A stretch of 64,000 nucleotides of DNA from Rufibacter ruber (GTDB lineage Bacteria; Bacteroidota; Bacteroidia; Cytophagales; Hymenobacteraceae). Location: positions 27,472 through 91,471 of the forward strand of contig NZ_LRMM01000014.1 of the NCBI RefSeq assembly GCF_001647275.1, given 5' to 3'. Below are positions 18,599 through 27,353 of this stretch, in pieces. Numbering within the stretch: the first letter of the stretch is position 1; the number at the start of each line of letters is the position of its first letter. Under the pieces are notes generated by a model that had not been told where the DNA came from, ran no database searches, and worked only from the letters and a program-made list of their open reading frames with translations. The position numbers were made by a program, and so were the translations under genes.

Positions 18599-18637
18599 TG
18601 TTTTTAGCCTGTTTTTGAGAAAATAGCCCAGAAACAG
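18599..18637. repeat. Interspersed palindrome, copy 8
   Basis: Lies between the recG start and the yjdM stop. Outer flanks TCCTG and CAGGA are complementary. Confidence 0.85.
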
Positions 18638-18720
18638 GAGCGAAGCCGTTCTGTAAAGTTACGGAAAAGGAGAAAGCGGGGCTACCGCAGACGCTAAAGA
18701 ATAACGTGCGTCTGAACAGT

Positions 18721-19062
18721 TTACGCCTTGCGCACAAACTCAGATTTAAGCGCCATTGACCCGAAGCCGTCAATTTTGCAGTCTATGTTGTGGTCGCCGT
18801 CAGTGAGGCGTATGTTTTTCACTTTGGTGCCGGCCTTTACCGGTTTGGGCGCGCCTTTCACGGGCAAATCTTTGATGACCACCACCGAGTCGCCGTCTTG
18901 TAATACGTTTCCGTTGGCGTCTTTTATCTGCAAACCTGCCTCTTGGCTCGCCTCCGCGGGGTTCCACTCGTGGCCGCATTCTGGACAGGCGTAGGTTTCT
19001 TCTCCCGTTGCGTAACCGTAGGGTGAGTTGCAGTTGGGGCAGGGTTTTAATTCGTCAGACAT
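18721..19062 (-). CDS. yjdM: Zinc-ribbon protein YjdM (PhnA family)
   Basis: A 113-residue protein of the PhnA/YjdM family. The N-terminal zinc ribbon has Cys8-x2-Cys11 and Cys26-x2-Cys29 (PCPNCN and ACPECG). The C-terminal SH3-like domain contains [17 protein letters not shown] and ends in SEFVRK. It was historically named for alkylphosphonate use, but the family is not phosphonoacetate hydrolase and its cellular role is unclear. It is a stand-alone gene with palindromes on both sides. Confidence 0.95.
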   Translation of the reverse strand: MSDELKPCPNCNSPYGYATGEETYACPECGHEWNPAEASQEAGLQIKDANGNVLQDGDSVVVIKDLPVKGAPKPVKAGTKVKNIRLTDGDHNIDCKIDGFGSMALKSEFVRKA

Positions 19063-19097
19063 GGTATGCTTGTTTAAGAAATAGGCTGGCGTTGCTG

Positions 19098-19135
19098 CGT
19101 TTTTGGCCTGCTTTCTAAAAAATAGTCCAGAAACG
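19098..19135. repeat. Interspersed palindrome, copy 9
   Basis: A diverged copy upstream of yjdM, with outer GCGT/ACGC pairing retained. Confidence 0.75.
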
Positions 19136-19460
19136 CCTGGCCGAACCGGTGGGTAAAATTACAGAAAAGAAAGGAGCGGGGCTAATGCAGAAATGGTTGG
19201 CAAGCTTCATAGACGGCAAACAGGCGCATCCAGGAACAAATTGTTCACTGGTAAACCGCAGCCAAAATTCTTGCGCTGCGTATATGCACTATCTATTAAC
19301 TAAAGAAAGGAGGGACAATCTGTGCTAGGCTTTTACGGGTTATTAGTAAGCACCTTCCACGCTGGTAGAGCGTTACGCCATTAAGTGGCCCTGAGTAGGT
19401 TTCGGCCGTGGCCGATGCCTTGCAGTTTTAAGTTTTTGAATTTTCATAAAGGAAGTCCTT

Positions 19461-19499
19461 CTGTTTTTGGCCTGTTTCTTAGAAAATAGCCCTGAAACG
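19461..19499. repeat. Interspersed palindrome, copy 10
   Basis: Upstream of the serine hydrolase. Flanks CCTTCTG and CGGAAGG pair with one G-U wobble. Confidence 0.82.
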
Positions 19500-19623
19500 G
19501 AAGGGCTTTCTTGCCTGCCGTCCCTTGGCAGACGCTCTTTGCCGGTGCAACTAAAGGTGGTTTGGAAAGATATAGAGGGTTTCCTATTTTCCAGCCAGAA
19601 ACTCTTCACCTATCCCTCCCGCT

Positions 19624-20775
19624 ATGAGACCCTTCTTGGTTGCTTTTCTCATTCTGTGTATTTCCTGCCAGACCTTTGCCCAAACAGACAAAGCCGAGAC
19701 TGATTTACGCCGCATCATGGAGCAGAAGAAAGCGGTAGGGTTGGCCGTGGCGGTGGTGAAAGACGGCAAACTGGTCTACACCCGCTCGCTGGGAATGAAA
19801 GACGTGGAGCAAAACCTTCCGCTGGCGGAAGATGATATGTTCAGGATTGCCTCTATCTCAAAGTCCTTTTCGGCCACGTCTATCATGCAGTTAGTGGAGG
19901 CCAAGAAAATGTCGCTGGACGATGATTTCAGTAAGCTGGTGGGTTTTCAAGTGCGCAACCCCAAGTTTCCGGACAAAGTGATCACGCTCAAGATGGTGCT
20001 CTCGCACACCTCCAGCATCTTAGACCGCAACGGCTATTTCAACCTGGACGTGATTCACCCAGACAAGAACCCCAACTGGCAGAAGTGCTACGCAGATTAT
20101 GCGCCCGGCACGCAGTACACCTACTGTAACCTCAACTTCAACCTAGTGGGCGCGGTGATTGAGCGCGCCACCGGCCAGCGGTTTGACCAATACGTGAAGC
20201 GGCACATTCTGGACCCGCTGGGGCTGTACGGCGGCTACTGCGTAGATTCCCTGGACCGCTCCAAGTTTGTCACCCTCTATGAGTACAATGCGGGCGGCAA
20301 CGCTTTCACACCGTCACCGGCAGCCTATGCGCCCCGCTCAGAGGAAATCAAAAGTTACGTGATGGCCCAGAGCACGCCTGTGTTTTCGCCTACCGGCGGA
20401 ATGAAAATCTCTGCCAAGGATTTGGCTACCTACATGCTCATGCACCTGAACCAGGGCCGTTACCCGGGCGGCCGTATTCTCTCCAAAAAAAGCGCGAAGC
20501 TCATGCAAACACCCGTTGTCAAAACCACAGACGTGTCTCATTACGGGCTGGCGCTGCGCACGGCGGGCAACTTGATTCCGGACAAGGTGCTGGTGGGGCA
20601 TACGGGCTCAGCCTACGGCCTGTACAGCGCCCTATTCTTCCACCCGAAGGAGAAGTTCGGGTTTGTGGTGATGACCAACGGCTGCCATACCACGTCTTCA
20701 GAAGATGAGATTAGGGACATCTTGCACCTGACCATGCGCAGCCTGAATGAGAATGTGGTGAAAGCGGGGAAATAA
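19624..20775 (+). CDS. Serine hydrolase, beta-lactamase (class C/PBP4-like) family
   Basis: A 383-residue exported hydrolase with a signal peptide ending near CQTFAQ (residue 20). The SxxK catalytic motif is Ser77-Ile-Ser-Lys80 in FRIASISKSF. The second motif is Tyr-Cys-Asn in YTYCNLNFN and the third is HTG in VGHTGSAYG. Members cleave esters, D-amino-acid peptides or beta-lactams; substrate cannot be inferred from sequence. It ends in a normal C-terminus without an added lipocalin-like domain. It is not in an operon. Confidence 0.93.
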   Translation: MRPFLVAFLILCISCQTFAQTDKAETDLRRIMEQKKAVGLAVAVVKDGKLVYTRSLGMKDVEQNLPLAEDDMFRIASISKSFSATSIMQLVEAKKMSLDDDFSKLVGFQVRNPKFPDKVITLKMVLSHTSSILDRNGYFNLDVIHPDKNPNWQKCYADYAPGTQYTYCNLNFNLVGAVIERATGQRFDQYVKRHILDPLGLYGGYCVDSLDRSKFVTLYEYNAGGNAFTPSPAAYAPRSEEIKSYVMAQSTPVFSPTGGMKISAKDLATYMLMHLNQGRYPGGRILSKKSAKLMQTPVVKTTDVSHYGLALRTAGNLIPDKVLVGHTGSAYGLYSALFFHPKEKFGFVVMTNGCHTTSSEDEIRDILHLTMRSLNENVVKAGK

Positions 20776-20781
20776 TACGGG

Positions 20782-20819
20782 CGTTTTTGGCCTGTTTTGG
20801 CGAAAATAGGCCGGAAACG
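20782..20819. repeat. Interspersed palindrome, copy 11
   Basis: Located 7 bases after the serine hydrolase stop, between convergent genes. Confidence 0.88.
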
Positions 20820-20851
20820 GATAGGGGCTAATTTTTAAAAAGCAAATGAAC

Positions 20852-21334
20852 TTACAAATCAAGTAATCCGAACGCTTGATGATAAGGCGTGCTAATATCT
20901 AAGAATTCAAATTTTGCGCGGGCCTTACTTCTAAGTATTTCAATTATCACACCTGACCGTGCATCAGACGTGACAAAATGAGTGATGGTTTTATCAACGT
21001 CTGCTTGCGCAAAAAGCTTTGAGTCATTAGGTATAATAGCTCTAGGCATGAGTTGTTCTTTTAGAGCGCCTTTTCCTTCAAATATAATTCTGGCAAATTC
21101 GCCTGCTTTTTGCGCATGGTCAAGATTAAAAGGTATAATCTGAATATTACGGAGAGGCAGTTGGTCAATTTTACCAAGAACGCAGTATTCTGCAATTGTG
21201 ATGGTTGATACTTTTAGCGTTACCCCTTTGTTTAGGAAATAGCGGAAATATTCCCTTGCATTCTGATGAAGTGGGTCTTCATCGTTTAAGAGCCTTATAA
21301 AGAAACTTGTATCTAAGAGAACACTATGTGTCAT
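20852..21334 (-). CDS. PIN-domain nuclease-like protein
   Basis: A 160-residue PIN-type ribonuclease domain. The expected acidic metal-binding residues can be assigned: Asp8 in VLLDTSFFIRLL, Glu49 in STITIAEY, Asp104 in IPNDSKLF and Asp124 in HFVTSDARSG. It overlaps by 11 bases the 3' end of the upstream 259-residue gene, so the two are translated together. The pair has lower GC than the neighbouring genes, suggesting transfer. VapC toxins have a small antitoxin partner; here the partner is large and of unknown type, so this may be a different module. Confidence 0.82.
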   Translation of the reverse strand: MTHSVLLDTSFFIRLLNDEDPLHQNAREYFRYFLNKGVTLKVSTITIAEYCVLGKIDQLPLRNIQIIPFNLDHAQKAGEFARIIFEGKGALKEQLMPRAIIPNDSKLFAQADVDKTITHFVTSDARSGVIIEILRSKARAKFEFLDISTPYHQAFGLLDL

Positions 21335-22103
21335 AACCGCCTCTGATATTATTCAACCAGTCATTGGCATTGATATCTTTCCAGTTTGACTTTGCCTTGG
21401 TGATTAAGGTGTCAAGGTATTGGTCATCATATTTGGGACTAAAATCAATTAATTGAAGTAGTTTTAGGCTTGATTTGTCAATTTCGCCCGTTTCTAGGTT
21501 TTGTTTCCCTGTAGCTCTTACTCCAAATTTCTTATACAATAGGTTCTCTTCTTGGTTTTGCAGATATACTTTAGGAGCTTCTATTGTCAGGGAGCCAAAC
21601 TCATCAGTATCTAAATGTATATTGGCTTTCGTTTTTCCTCCGGCATTTGTTAATGTGCCATAGAAGTACAGTTCTGCGTCAATCCAAATATTTTCTGTTC
21701 TAAAAAACTTAGTGTTAGGGGTTATTCTTAAAGCCGTTTCTTCAGATACAGAAGTTTTGATTTCAAAGTCGTAATTCTTTTGGTAAGAAAGGCTTTGAAT
21801 GTTTTCAATGGCTTGTGCAGTCTTTAAGTCAAGGAAATCAATAGAATTTACTTTTTCTATTTGGCTTATTACAGCACTGAAGCCAATGATTGCTTGAAGA
21901 CTAGTTTTGAATATATTCCTTATTGAACCTTCTTCAATATCATATGTAATGATTGGTCTATCCTTCTTATTGTTGGGATAAAGAAGGTCTTCTATATTTT
22001 GAAGAATTAAAGCAATCTCTTTAATGTCATAGTTGTCTGGGGATAGCGTTAAGCTCCCTTTGTTTCCTATGACACGAATTTCGATGCTTCCAATTTTGTC
22101 CAT
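21324..22103 (-). CDS. Unknown protein paired with the PIN-domain gene
   Basis: A 259-residue protein without signal peptide or membrane segments. The N-terminal part alternates short strands (IEIRVIGNKGSLTLS, RPIITYDIEEGSIRN) around a helix (YDIKEIALILQNIEDLLYP). The middle has strand-rich segments (IWIDAELYFYGTLTNAGGK) and the C-terminus is helical. I recognise no domain and no DNA-binding motif. The gene lies upstream of the PIN gene and overlaps it. I chose ATG 22103: an in-frame TTG lies two codons upstream, but the putative -7 box covers it. It could be an antitoxin, an RNA-recruiting partner or part of a defence module. Confidence 0.7.
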   Translation of the reverse strand: MDKIGSIEIRVIGNKGSLTLSPDNYDIKEIALILQNIEDLLYPNNKKDRPIITYDIEEGSIRNIFKTSLQAIIGFSAVISQIEKVNSIDFLDLKTAQAIENIQSLSYQKNYDFEIKTSVSEETALRITPNTKFFRTENIWIDAELYFYGTLTNAGGKTKANIHLDTDEFGSLTIEAPKVYLQNQEENLLYKKFGVRATGKQNLETGEIDKSSLKLLQLIDFSPKYDDQYLDTLITKAKSNWKDINANDWLNNIRGGYDT

Positions 22104-22106
22104 ACA

Positions 22107-22114
22107 CAAAAGTA
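22107..22114 (-). promoter_or_regulatory. -7 box (TACTTTTG) immediately before the PIN-module start codon
   Basis: On the minus strand TACTTTTG fits TAnnTTTG and ends only 3 bases before ATG 22103, implying a leaderless or near-leaderless mRNA. No clear -33 box is seen. Confidence 0.4.
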
Positions 22115-22177
22115 ACGGATTAAACCGGGTTTTAGATATGTTTGGGAGCCGTGGTAAAGTTCACCTAGCTGATAAAA

Positions 22178-22230
22178 TTAAATGAAAAAGCCGAACAGTA
22201 TACAAGATACCATTCGGCTTCCATTTAATG
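22178..22230 (-). terminator. Terminator of the mutY-ssb-gldE-gldD block
   Basis: A long stem CATTAAATGGAAGCCGAA / TTCGGCTTTTTCATTTAAT closes over about 17 bases. It follows gldD and palindrome copy 12 on the minus strand. Confidence 0.75.
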
Positions 22231-22243
22231 AACTTCAGTTTTC

Positions 22244-22281
22244 CGTTTCCGGCCTGTTTTCGCCAAAACAGCCCCAAAACG
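22244..22281. repeat. Interspersed palindrome, copy 12
   Basis: Begins 4 bases after the gldD stop codon, followed by a terminator. Confidence 0.88.
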
Positions 22282-22285
22282 CAAA

Positions 22286-22888
22286 CTACTTCACCTGCTC
22301 CGTCCAGTGCAGCGTATTCAGCAAATGCACCACATCTTTTTTCAAGTACTCAATGACTGGGGCCAGTGAATCATTGGCGGTGGCAGTCCGGAAGTAGAGG
22401 GCGCCCCGGAAGAAGTGTTTGGTGCTGTCTGTGAGGTAGAACTGGAACTGGCTGGGCACCTCGCCCTGTAGCTCAAAAACGCTGGCGGTGATGCCGGTGG
22501 GGGTTTTAATCTGGCTTTCCTCAATGGCGTAGGCTTTGATCTGGTGCCGGCTGGTGAGCTTACGCGCGTCTTCCACCAAGCTGTTAAACGCCTTGGGGTC
22601 CTGGTTGAAGTTCTTGTAGGTGAGCTGCACGTTGGCCTTGAACTGCGGGTAATAGAGGTCAATCCAGTGCGGTTCGGCAATGCGGGAGGAGTCTTTGAGC
22701 ACCTTGGCATAGACCGAGTGTTCAAAGGTGTACGGGTGCCGCTCCTGCAGCGGCTGGTATTTGGCCGCGGGCAGGTCTATGCGGTTGTAACCCTTGGGTT
22801 TGGGCGTGTAGTCTTCACCAGCGCAACTGGCTAAGAAAAAGCTTCCGCAGAAGGCAGCTAGTATGAACAGGAAGTTATTCTTCTTCAT
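22286..22888 (-). CDS. gldD: Gliding motility lipoprotein GldD
   Basis: A lipoprotein of 200 residues with lipobox Cys22 (FFLASCAGEDYTPKPKGY). The PKPKGYNRIDLP segment after the cysteine and the strand-rich body match GldD, which is needed for gliding and the type IX secretion machinery in Flavobacterium. The start at 22888 was chosen because it precedes the MKKNN signal peptide; an upstream in-frame ATG at 22906 adds only six residues inside gldE. It overlaps the gldE 3' end by 14 bases, which implies translational coupling in the conserved mutY-ssb-gldE-gldD order. Confidence 0.94.
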   Translation of the reverse strand: MKKNNFLFILAAFCGSFFLASCAGEDYTPKPKGYNRIDLPAAKYQPLQERHPYTFEHSVYAKVLKDSSRIAEPHWIDLYYPQFKANVQLTYKNFNQDPKAFNSLVEDARKLTSRHQIKAYAIEESQIKTPTGITASVFELQGEVPSQFQFYLTDSTKHFFRGALYFRTATANDSLAPVIEYLKKDVVHLLNTLHWTEQVK

Positions 22889-24230
22889 TGTTAGGATGCG
22901 GCACAATCTGGTGCACGCGTACTTTTTTAATCTTTTTACTGTCAGCGGCTTCTATCTTGAAGATATAGGGCCCCAATTGCATTTCCTCGCCGGTGTGCGG
23001 TATGCGGGAGAACAGGCGCAGCATTAAGCCGGCCAGTGACTCCACTTCGCCCCTGATCTCCTTGAGCAGCTCAGCGGGCGGATCTACAATTTTGCAGAAA
23101 TCGTGCAGAGAGGTGCGGCCCTCAAACAGGAACGTGTGTTCATCCAGTTGCGTATAGTAGCGGTCCTCTTCGTCGTCCAACTCGTCATGGATTTCGCCCA
23201 CAATCTCCTCAATCACATCTTCCAGGGTAAGCAGGCCGGTGGTGTCGCCGTACTCGTTCACCACAATGGCCATGTGCACCCGCCGCTCCTGGAATTCACG
23301 CAACAGCTCGTCAATCTTCTTAGATTCTGGTACAAAGTACGGGGTTCTGATCAGGTTCTGCCAGGTAAAATCTGCTGGGGCATTGAGGTGGGGCAGCAGG
23401 TCTTTTACGTACAGCACGCCGTCAATCTTGTCCAGTCCGTCTGAGTACACCGGCACGCGGCTGTAGCCCCAGTTGTGCACCTGTTTGAGCAGCGCAGGAA
23501 ACGGCATGCGGCGGTTGAACGCAATAATATCTACCCGCGCCCGCATTATCTGCCGCACGGTAATAGAGCTGAAGTTCACAATGGCTTTCAGCAAGCCTTT
23601 CTCTTCTGGTGAGGCTGGTGCCGAAGGGGCATGGTCCAGGGACTGTGACAGCTCCTCAGTGGCAGACGGCGTCCCGAAGGCTTCACGGGTGCGGCCCATC
23701 ATACGCTGCAGTGGCAGGAAAACGGCCACAAAGGGGGCGCCTAAAGTTGAAATAACCTGAATCACGGGCAGCAGAGCGGGCTGGTGCTGGCTTTGCTGTT
23801 TCCTTCCCCATGCGGCAGACAGCAGCCGGGCCGCTAGCAGAACCGCTGCCAGCCCTATGGCAATGCCCAGCAACGCCAGCCACTGGTGCGCCGCGCCGGG
23901 TGCAAGAACATGGGTAAGAAGTTTAAAAACAGAGAGGGCCAGCAGCAGGTGCAATGTGGAGTTCAGGAACGCTCCGGCCAGAATCACCCGCTCTGGTGCC
24001 TGCGAAAGGTGCTGTACGTGGGCGGCCATTTTAAGGCCGGCGTTATTCTGGGCAGTGGCCAGAAAGCGCTGAAAAGCAGCCAGGGCAGCCGTTATGGCCA
24101 GGCTGCTCACAAAGAACAGCAGGAGCAAGGCGGTTGGCCACGCCCATGCCGCCGGGTCAACCTGGGGAAGGGTTAAAGTAAGAAGAGAGCCCCAACTGTA
24201 GGGCTCTCCTGATGGAGGTATACTTTCCAA
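22875..24230 (-). CDS. gldE: Gliding motility protein GldE (CBS/CorC-type membrane protein)
   Basis: A 451-residue inner-membrane protein. Hydrophobic segments lie near residues 30-50, 85-105 and 115-135. A CBS pair follows (ITVRQIMRARVDIIAF, VHMAIVVNEYGDTTGLLTLE), then a CorC_HlyC C-terminal domain ending in IFKIEAADSKKIKKVRV. This is the hemolysin-C-like architecture of GldE, which works with GldD in gliding and secretion. The order ssb-gldE-gldD is conserved in Bacteroidota and supports the name. Confidence 0.94.
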   Translation of the reverse strand: MESIPPSGEPYSWGSLLTLTLPQVDPAAWAWPTALLLLFFVSSLAITAALAAFQRFLATAQNNAGLKMAAHVQHLSQAPERVILAGAFLNSTLHLLLALSVFKLLTHVLAPGAAHQWLALLGIAIGLAAVLLAARLLSAAWGRKQQSQHQPALLPVIQVISTLGAPFVAVFLPLQRMMGRTREAFGTPSATEELSQSLDHAPSAPASPEEKGLLKAIVNFSSITVRQIMRARVDIIAFNRRMPFPALLKQVHNWGYSRVPVYSDGLDKIDGVLYVKDLLPHLNAPADFTWQNLIRTPYFVPESKKIDELLREFQERRVHMAIVVNEYGDTTGLLTLEDVIEEIVGEIHDELDDEEDRYYTQLDEHTFLFEGRTSLHDFCKIVDPPAELLKEIRGEVESLAGLMLRLFSRIPHTGEEMQLGPYIFKIEAADSKKIKKVRVHQIVPHPNNEEE

Positions 24231-24256
24231 GTGAAAAGAATTGGTTCAACAATAGG

Positions 24257-24745
24257 TTAGAAGGGCAGGTCGTCTGGCTCTTCCTCATAGGCCGCCGAAC
24301 GGGTGCTGCCGCCTTTGCTGGCAGAACTGGCGCCGGCGTTTCCGCCGCCGGAAGAGGCTTGTTCATTGCCGTAGCTTCCGCCGCCGTTGTTCTGACCGCC
24401 GTTGCCGCCTTCAGAGCGGCCACCCAGCATGGTCATGTTGTCTGCTACAATCTCAGTGCTGTACCGCTGTATGCCGTCTTTGTCTGTATAATTGTTAGAC
24501 CTGATTCTGCCTTCAATATAAACTGACTGGCCTTTCTTGAGGTATTTCTCAGAGACTTCGGCCAAGCCGCGCCACAGCACTATGTTGTGCCACTCTGTGC
24601 GCTCCTGGCGCTCGCCGTTCTTGTCTTTGAACGTCTCAGAGGTGGCCAAAGGGAAACGGGCTACCGCCACACCGCCTTCTAAGTGCCTCACCTCCGGGTC
24701 TTTGCCAAGGTTGCCAATCAAGATAACTTTATTAATGCTTGCCAT
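24257..24745 (-). CDS. ssb: Single-stranded DNA-binding protein
   Basis: A 162-residue SSB. The OB fold starts MASINKVILIGNLGKDPEVR and contains VARFPLATSETFKDKNGERQ and WHNIVLWRGLAEVSEKYLKK. A flexible Gly/Asn/Ser-rich linker follows, and the acidic tip EEEPDDLPF recruits partner proteins. It lies between mutY and gldE, the usual Bacteroidota arrangement. Confidence 0.97.
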   Translation of the reverse strand: MASINKVILIGNLGKDPEVRHLEGGVAVARFPLATSETFKDKNGERQERTEWHNIVLWRGLAEVSEKYLKKGQSVYIEGRIRSNNYTDKDGIQRYSTEIVADNMTMLGGRSEGGNGGQNNGGGSYGNEQASSGGGNAGASSASKGGSTRSAAYEEEPDDLPF

Positions 24746-24791
24746 AGAATTGTATAAAGGGGGTGCAAACTTAAATTAACTTATAAATATA

Positions 24792-25868
24792 CTAAAAGAA
24801 GTGCTCTTTCAAAAATGAATCTATCAATACTGGCTTGGGCAAGTCTTCTATTTCTGAAATGGAATATAGCCGCAGCCCAATACTTTCTTCAGTCTCTCCC
24901 CTTAAACGGGAATCAAGCGAAACAAGGTAAAACTGCGCCATAATTTTCTGGTGGCTCAACACGTGTTTATACGTTTTGCCGGTAGAAGAAAAAGGGGTGA
25001 GGTTAGTGGCTAGCGTCTCTGCCGCCTGCCCCTGCAGGTGCTCTGGGGTGAGCTTGGCTGTGTCTGATTCTATGGTGTGGAAATCATACAGGCCCATCCA
25101 GATGTCGTTCTGGGTGCGCTTTTTCATATACAGCTGGTCGCCTACCCGCAGAACCAGGTAATGGAAGAACCGTTGGCGGCTGCTCTTGGCTTTCTCTTTC
25201 ACCGGCAGCGCCGAAACCAACCCGTTCAGAAACGCGAAGCACGTCTGTTGCAGCGGGCAGAACAAACAGTCTGGGGCCACCGGCGTGCACTGGATAGCGC
25301 CAAACTCCATAATGGCCTGGTTGTAAGTGTCCGGCTCGCCGGCCGGAATCAACTCATTGGCCAGAGCCTCAAACACTTTTTTGCTCGCCGGGGCGGCAAT
25401 GTTCTCGTGCTTGCCAAAGACCCGGGCCAGTACGCGGTACACGTTCCCGTCCAGCACGGCCACCTGTTCCTGGTAGGCAAAAGAAGCGATGGCGGCGGCG
25501 GTGTAAGAGCCAATTCCCTTCAACTGCAGCAGCCCCTGGTAACTTTTAGGAAACTGCCCCCCAAACTGGTCTACCACCTGTTTGGCGGTGAAATGCAGGT
25601 TTCTGGCGCGGGAATAGTAGCCCAGCCCCTGCCATAGGCGCAATACTTCGTCTTGGGGGGCGTTTGCTAGGGAGTACACCGTGGGGAACTGCTCCAGGAA
25701 CCTGAGGTAGTAAGGCAGGCCTTGTTTTACCCGGGTTTGCTGCAGAATAACCTCAGAAAGCCAGATGGCATACGGGTCAGTGGTCTCACGCCAGGGCAGT
25801 GCCCGCTTGTGGCGGTGATACCAGGCAATAAGGGTATTTGTAAAGAAAGAATTGGTTGGGTGGGCCAT
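24792..25868 (-). CDS. mutY: A/G-specific adenine DNA glycosylase MutY
   Basis: A 358-residue base-excision glycosylase that removes adenine opposite 8-oxoguanine. The catalytic Glu lies in SEVILQQTRV. The helix-hairpin-helix is LKGIGSYTAAAI with the conserved Asp in VLDGNVYRV. The iron-sulphur cluster motif is Cys-x6-Cys-x2-Cys-x5-Cys in CTPVAPDCLFCPLQQTC. The C-terminal NUDIX-like domain recognises 8-oxoG. It is the first gene of the mutY-ssb-gldE-gldD row and diverges from HU. Confidence 0.96.
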   Translation of the reverse strand: MAHPTNSFFTNTLIAWYHRHKRALPWRETTDPYAIWLSEVILQQTRVKQGLPYYLRFLEQFPTVYSLANAPQDEVLRLWQGLGYYSRARNLHFTAKQVVDQFGGQFPKSYQGLLQLKGIGSYTAAAIASFAYQEQVAVLDGNVYRVLARVFGKHENIAAPASKKVFEALANELIPAGEPDTYNQAIMEFGAIQCTPVAPDCLFCPLQQTCFAFLNGLVSALPVKEKAKSSRQRFFHYLVLRVGDQLYMKKRTQNDIWMGLYDFHTIESDTAKLTPEHLQGQAAETLATNLTPFSSTGKTYKHVLSHQKIMAQFYLVSLDSRLRGETEESIGLRLYSISEIEDLPKPVLIDSFLKEHFF

Positions 25869-25963
25869 GCAGGGGCTTTAACATCTTGGCTAGCTGCGGG
25901 GTATACGCGCTGAAAACCAACAGATTTTTTAAACAAATAGTTTTACTACTCAAAAAAGGCGGT

Positions 25964-25971
25964 TACCTTTG
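25964..25971 (+). promoter_or_regulatory. -7 promoter box (TACCTTTG) for the HU gene
   Basis: TACCTTTG fits TAnnTTTG. A weak GTTTTA lies about 20 bases upstream. The resulting leader would be about 85 nt. Confidence 0.55.
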
Positions 25972-26059
25972 TGCCCCGATTTCGAGGTGCCGTGTGACAG
26001 CGGTAAACGTTTGTACAAACATATTCATCTTCACTCAATTACTTAAAACGTTTAAACAA

Positions 26060-26365
26060 GTGACTAAAGCAGAAGTTATATCAGAGATTGCAGATAAGAC
26101 AGGGATTGAAAAGTCTGATGTTGCAGCTACCGTTGAAGCATTCTTCAAAGTGGTGAAAGACTCAATGGCCGATGGTAATAACATTTATGTGCGTGGCTTT
26201 GGAAGCTTTGTGAATAAGAAGCGCGCCAAAAAAGTTGCCCGTAACATATCTAAAAACACCTCTATCATCATTGATGAGCATTTTATCCCAAGCTTCAAAC
26301 CATCTAAAACGTTTGTAGCCAAGATCAAAAACAGTAAGAAAATTAAAGCTGAGGTCGTTTCTTAG
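26060..26365 (+). CDS. HU-family DNA-binding protein (GTG start)
   Basis: A 101-residue histone-like protein that bends DNA as a dimer. The sequence VTKAEVISEIADKTGIEKSD starts the helical dimer core. NIYVRGFGSFVNKKR supplies the GFGSF turn, and the beta arm follows with ARNISKNTSI. The frame is open further upstream, but homology begins at the GTG (26060) and earlier codons translate the leader, so GTG is taken as start. It diverges from mutY and precedes the TPR, bS22-like and rng genes. Confidence 0.93.
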   Translation: MTKAEVISEIADKTGIEKSDVAATVEAFFKVVKDSMADGNNIYVRGFGSFVNKKRAKKVARNISKNTSIIIDEHFIPSFKPSKTFVAKIKNSKKIKAEVVS

Positions 26366-26373
26366 TTTTTTCG

Positions 26374-26381
26374 TAGTTTTG
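26374..26381 (+). promoter_or_regulatory. -7 promoter box (TAGTTTTG) for the TPR gene
   Basis: Matches TAnnTTTG, 46 bases before the start of the TPR protein and just after the HU stop codon. Confidence 0.45.
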
Positions 26382-26426
26382 CAGCCTTAACTCTTTGTTT
26401 AATAATCATTTCCAGATTCAATAGAT

Positions 26427-27311
26427 ATGTCAAAAGGTAAGTTAGCACTCATTTTTTCTGCCGTAGTGCTGGCCGTTCTGTTGGCTTTATTGCCTAAAGT
26501 GGTGATTAACAAAGACAAAAAGGCTGACCTTGCCTCTAACGGAGCCGCCGCCGAGTCTAGCCATGACCCCAACCATGAGGGCCATGAAGACCATGCAGCT
26601 GAGGCGGCGGCCCCGGCAGATGCCGCCAATGCCCACATGACGGCTACGCCCGCCCAGTTGAAAGAGATTGCAGACCTGCGAGCCAAATTCAACCGGGCCA
26701 GTAGCCCTCAGGACAAAGGCAAAGTAGCAGATGAACTGGCGCAGAAATACGCGGCTATTGCCAAGCATGACAGCGCCGGGTATTTCTATGAGCAGGTAGC
26801 CGCCGTAAGACCAGGGGAGAAAAGCTTCCAGAAAGCGGCCGACCAGTACTTTGAGGCGTTCACCTTTGCCGCTACCCAGGAGCGTTCACAGCAACTGGGG
26901 CAAAAGGCGCAGGGGCTGTATGCGCAGGTGCTGAAAAACAACCCTGCCAATCTGGATGCCAAGACGAACCTGGCTATGACGTACATCGCCAGCGAAACGC
27001 CCATGCAGGGAATTACCCTGTTGCGGGAGGTGATCTCGGCAGACCCTAAAAATGAGAAGGCTCTGTTTAACCTGGGAGTTCTTTCTATGCAGTCTAATCA
27101 GTATGATAAGGCGGTAACGCGTTTTCAGGAACTGCTGGCGGTAAACCCTAAGCATGTAGATGCTACGTTCTACTTGGGCATTTCTCTGGCAGAGACCAAG
27201 CAGAAGCAAGAGGCGCAGAAAGCGTTTATGCGGGTAAAGGAACTGAGCAAAGAGCCGGAAGTGTTGGCTTCAGTAGACAGTTACCTGCAGAAGCTGAACA
27301 GCGCCCAGTAA
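26427..27311 (+). CDS. Membrane-anchored tetratricopeptide repeat protein
   Basis: A 294-residue protein with one N-terminal transmembrane anchor (LALIFSAVVLAVLLALLPKV, about residues 6-25). An Ala/His/Asp-rich linker follows, then several TPR units, for example NPANLDAKTNLAMTYIAS, DPKNEKALFNLGVLSMQSNQ and NPKHVDATFYLGISLAETKQ. The repeats face the periplasm and would act as a protein scaffold; no partner is evident. Its position between HU and rng is common in this group, but its function is unknown. Confidence 0.88.
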   Translation: MSKGKLALIFSAVVLAVLLALLPKVVINKDKKADLASNGAAAESSHDPNHEGHEDHAAEAAAPADAANAHMTATPAQLKEIADLRAKFNRASSPQDKGKVADELAQKYAAIAKHDSAGYFYEQVAAVRPGEKSFQKAADQYFEAFTFAATQERSQQLGQKAQGLYAQVLKNNPANLDAKTNLAMTYIASETPMQGITLLREVISADPKNEKALFNLGVLSMQSNQYDKAVTRFQELLAVNPKHVDATFYLGISLAETKQKQEAQKAFMRVKELSKEPEVLASVDSYLQKLNSAQ

Positions 27312-27353
27312 AAGAGGAGTTAAAATATTTTTCACTTATAAAACATCAAGATT

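Larger units (their letters stand above)
19063..19623. other. Intergenic region between divergent genes
   Basis: These 561 bases hold palindrome copies 9 and 10 and the upstream regions of yjdM and the serine hydrolase. No ORF with protein-like character, RNA gene or other repeat is visible. Confidence 0.5.
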
